Assembly: GCA_963754535.1 (NCBI GenBank)
Contig: CAVWGG010000011.1
Span: forward strand, 124,001 to 188,000
Length of the DNA stretch: 64,000 bases
From: RPQJ01 sp963754535
Lineage (GTDB): Bacteria > Pseudomonadota > Gammaproteobacteria > Steroidobacterales > Steroidobacteraceae
Direction: 5' to 3'
A program made the position numbers and the translations under genes. The first letter of the stretch is position 1. Each line of letters opens with the position of its first letter. The notes under the pieces were generated by a model. That model did not search any database. It was given only the letters and a program-made list of their open reading frames with translations, and was not told where the DNA came from. This document shows, piece by piece, positions 62,074 through 64,000 of this stretch.

Positions 62074-64000
62074 GTGAACGTCCACAAGACCAGCTTCCAG
62101 TACGGCCCCCACACCGTCTCGATCGAAACCGGCCGTCTCGCCCGCCAGGCCGACGGTTCCGTCCTCGTTTCCATGGGCGACACCGTGGTGCTCGTCACCG
62201 CCGTCGGCCGTCGCGAAGCGCAGCCGGGCAAGGATTTCTTCCCGCTCACCGTCAACTACATCGAGAAGACGTACGCCGCGGGCCGCATCCCGGGCGGCTT
62301 CTTCAAGCGTGAAGGCCGTCCTTCCGAGAAAGAGACGCTGATCTCGCGCCTGATCGACCGCCCGATCCGTCCGCTCTTCCCCGAGTTCTTCTTCAATGAA
62401 GTGCAGGTGGTGGCGACGGTCGTCTCGCTCGATCCGGAAATCGATTCGGACATCCCTGCGCTGCTCGGTGCGTCCGCTGCGCTCGCTATCTCGGGTATCC
62501 CGTTCAAGGGCCCGATCGGTGCGGCGCGCGTGGGCTACATCGACGGCAAGTACCAGCTCAACCCGAATGGCAAGGACATGAAGGAGTCGGCCCTCGACCT
62601 CGTCGTGGCCGGCACGGCCGACGCGGTGCTGATGGTCGAGTCCGAAGCCGAACTGCTGCCGGAGTCCGTGATGCTCGGCGCCGTGGTCTACGGCCACGAG
62701 CAGATGCAGGTCGCCATCAACGCGATCCGCGAACTCGCTGCCAAGGCGGCCAAGCCGTCCTGGGGCTGGAAGGCGCCGGAACTCGACGCCGACCTGGCCA
62801 AGGCCGTCGCATCCCAGGTCGAAGTCGAACTGGTCAAGGCTTACCAGATCATCGAGAAGCAGGCGCGCCACACGCGCATCGGCGAACTGAAGAAGGCGCT
62901 GATCGAGACGCTCGCCACGGGCGAGGGCGCCAAGTACCAGCCGCGCCAGGTCACCGACGAACTCGGTCGCCTCGAATACAACATCGTCCGCCGTCGCATC
63001 ATCGCGGGCGAACCGCGCATCGACGGCCGCGACATGCACACCGTGCGCAAGATCACCGTCGAGACGGGCGTGCTGCCGCGCACGCACGGTTCGGCGCTCT
63101 TCACGCGTGGCGAAACACAGGCGCTGGTGACAACCACGCTCGGCACCGGCCGCGACGCGCAGATCATCGACGCGCTCGCGGGCGAGCGCAAAGAGCCGTT
63201 CATGCTCCACTACAACTTCCCGCCGTTCTCGGTCGGCGAGACGGGCATGATGGGTTCGCCGAAGCGCCGCGAAATCGGCCACGGCAACCTGGCCCGCCGC
63301 GGCGTGTCGGCGGTGATGCCGGACATGACGACGTTCCCGTACATCATCCGCATCGTGTCCGAGATCCTCGAGTCGAATGGCTCGAGTTCGATGGCCTCGG
63401 TCTGCGGCACCAGCCTCTCGCTGATGGACGCTGGCGTGCCGCTCAAGGCGCCGGTGGCCGGCATCGCGATGGGCCTGGTCCTCGAAGGCGGCAAGTTCCA
63501 GGTCCTCACCGACATCCTCGGCGATGAAGACCACCTGGGCGACATGGATTTCAAGGTGGCCGGCTCTGCCGAGGGCGTCACCGCCCTGCAGATGGACATC
63601 AAGATCGAGGGCATCACCAAGGAAATCATGCAGGTCGCGCTCGATTCGGCGCGCAAGGCCCGCTTGCACATCCTCGACGAGATGAACAAGGTGCTGTCGA
63701 GTGCGCGTCCGCAGATGTCGGAATGGGCGCCCACGATCATCACCATGAAGATCGACCCGGAGAAGATCCGCGAAGTCATCGGCAAGGGCGGCGCCGTCAT
63801 CCGTGCGATCACGGAAGAAACGGGCACCACGATCGACATCGAGAACGACGGCACGGTCAAGATCGCGTCGGTCAGCGGCGCAGCTGGCCGCGAAGCGCAG
63901 CGTCGCATCGAGCTGATCACTTCCGAAGTGGAAGTCGGCTCCGTCTACGAAGGGAAGGTCGTCCGCCTGATGGACTTCGGCGCGTTCGTGCAGATCCTGC
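62074..64000 (+). CDS. pnp: Polynucleotide phosphorylase (3' end outside window)
   Basis: The first 642 residues of PNPase. The first RNase PH-like domain begins with TVSIETGRLARQADGSVLV, the second includes GETQALVTTTLGTGRDAQ and FPPFSVGETGMMGSPKRREIGHG, the KH domain is VIGKGGAVIRAITEETGTTI, and the S1 domain begins at the window edge (GKVVRLMDFGAFVQIL). It degrades RNA 3' to 5' with phosphate, alone or with RNase E. Start is a GTG at 62074 (NVHKTSFQYGPH). Only the end of the S1 domain is missing. Confidence 0.97.
   Translation, partial: MNVHKTSFQYGPHTVSIETGRLARQADGSVLVSMGDTVVLVTAVGRREAQPGKDFFPLTVNYIEKTYAAGRIPGGFFKREGRPSEKETLISRLIDRPIRPLFPEFFFNEVQVVATVVSLDPEIDSDIPALLGASAALAISGIPFKGPIGAARVGYIDGKYQLNPNGKDMKESALDLVVAGTADAVLMVESEAELLPESVMLGAVVYGHEQMQVAINAIRELAAKAAKPSWGWKAPELDADLAKAVASQVEVELVKAYQIIEKQARHTRIGELKKALIETLATGEGAKYQPRQVTDELGRLEYNIVRRRIIAGEPRIDGRDMHTVRKITVETGVLPRTHGSALFTRGETQALVTTTLGTGRDAQIIDALAGERKEPFMLHYNFPPFSVGETGMMGSPKRREIGHGNLARRGVSAVMPDMTTFPYIIRIVSEILESNGSSSMASVCGTSLSLMDAGVPLKAPVAGIAMGLVLEGGKFQVLTDILGDEDHLGDMDFKVAGSAEGVTALQMDIKIEGITKEIMQVALDSARKARLHILDEMNKVLSSARPQMSEWAPTIITMKIDPEKIREVIGKGGAVIRAITEETGTTIDIENDGTVKIASVSGAAGREAQRRIELITSEVEVGSVYEGKVVRLMDFGAFVQIL

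Overview
The window is about 64 kb of GC-rich, densely packed chromosome from a gammaproteobacterium. The content points to the Xanthomonadales/Nevskiales/Steroidobacter side of the class: a SUF cluster led by an Rrf2-type regulator and carrying SufU and SufT, a complete Mla system, tol-pal directly behind ruvCAB, a tyrosine-degradation operon with homogentisate dioxygenase, and rimP-nusA-infB-rbfA-truB-rpsO-pnp. This placement is inferred from gene content only. No insertion sequence, prophage, rRNA operon or CRISPR array was seen.

Layout. 1-7.3 kb (minus strand): sixA (cut by the window edge), a small Rieske protein, then the suf operon read as regulator-sufB-sufC-sufD-sufS-sufU-sufT behind a promoter that overlaps an IscR-like operator. 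7.4-11.7 kb: mlaFEDCB facing mlaA. 11.8-15.9 kb (minus): a BepA-like metalloprotease, PIN-PhoH, a Bcp peroxiredoxin and a GcvR-like ACT protein. 16-22.8 kb: dapA, tRNA-Ser, a DUF1015 protein, an acyl-CoA synthetase, an ApbE lipoprotein, a histidine phosphatase, a second peroxiredoxin and a GNAT. 22.9-26.1 kb: tRNA-Ala, tRNA-Arg, a gene-poor stretch with a small Cys/His-rich protein, a very clear c-di-GMP-I (GEMM) riboswitch ahead of a secreted Ig/FN3 protein, and a TraB/GumN protein. 26.2-31 kb (minus): a small lipoprotein, a TIR-membrane-FlgO-like-TPR protein, an M20 amidohydrolase and a cation/proton antiporter. 31.2-38 kb: sucA-sucB-lpdA and a PepSY membrane protein. 38-40.1 kb (minus): relA. 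40.2-48.7 kb: ruvCAB-tolQRAB-pal-cpoB-queE-queC-tRNA-Lys. 48.8-50.7 kb: a lipoprotein, a BON protein and an M15-like peptidase. 50.8-55.4 kb: hppD-hmgA-fahA-aminotransferase. 55.4-64 kb: a rimP leader and the translation/RNA operon ending in pnp (cut by the edge).

Three things stand out. (1) The c-di-GMP-I riboswitch and the exported Ig/FN3 protein it should control. (2) Two copies of a palindromic intercistronic element built from TTAGGGG/ATAGGGG units, one between sucB and lpdA and one between hppD and hmgA; each can form a long hairpin or a G-quadruplex. (3) Twelve single-base frame breaks in conserved genes (mlaA, phoH, dapA, acyl-CoA synthetase, TIR-TPR gene, tolA, fahA, aminotransferase, infB twice, truB twice). 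Eleven of them look like one extra base. This is best explained by insertion-type sequence error, so these genes are annotated as whole genes with a frame break rather than as pseudogenes.
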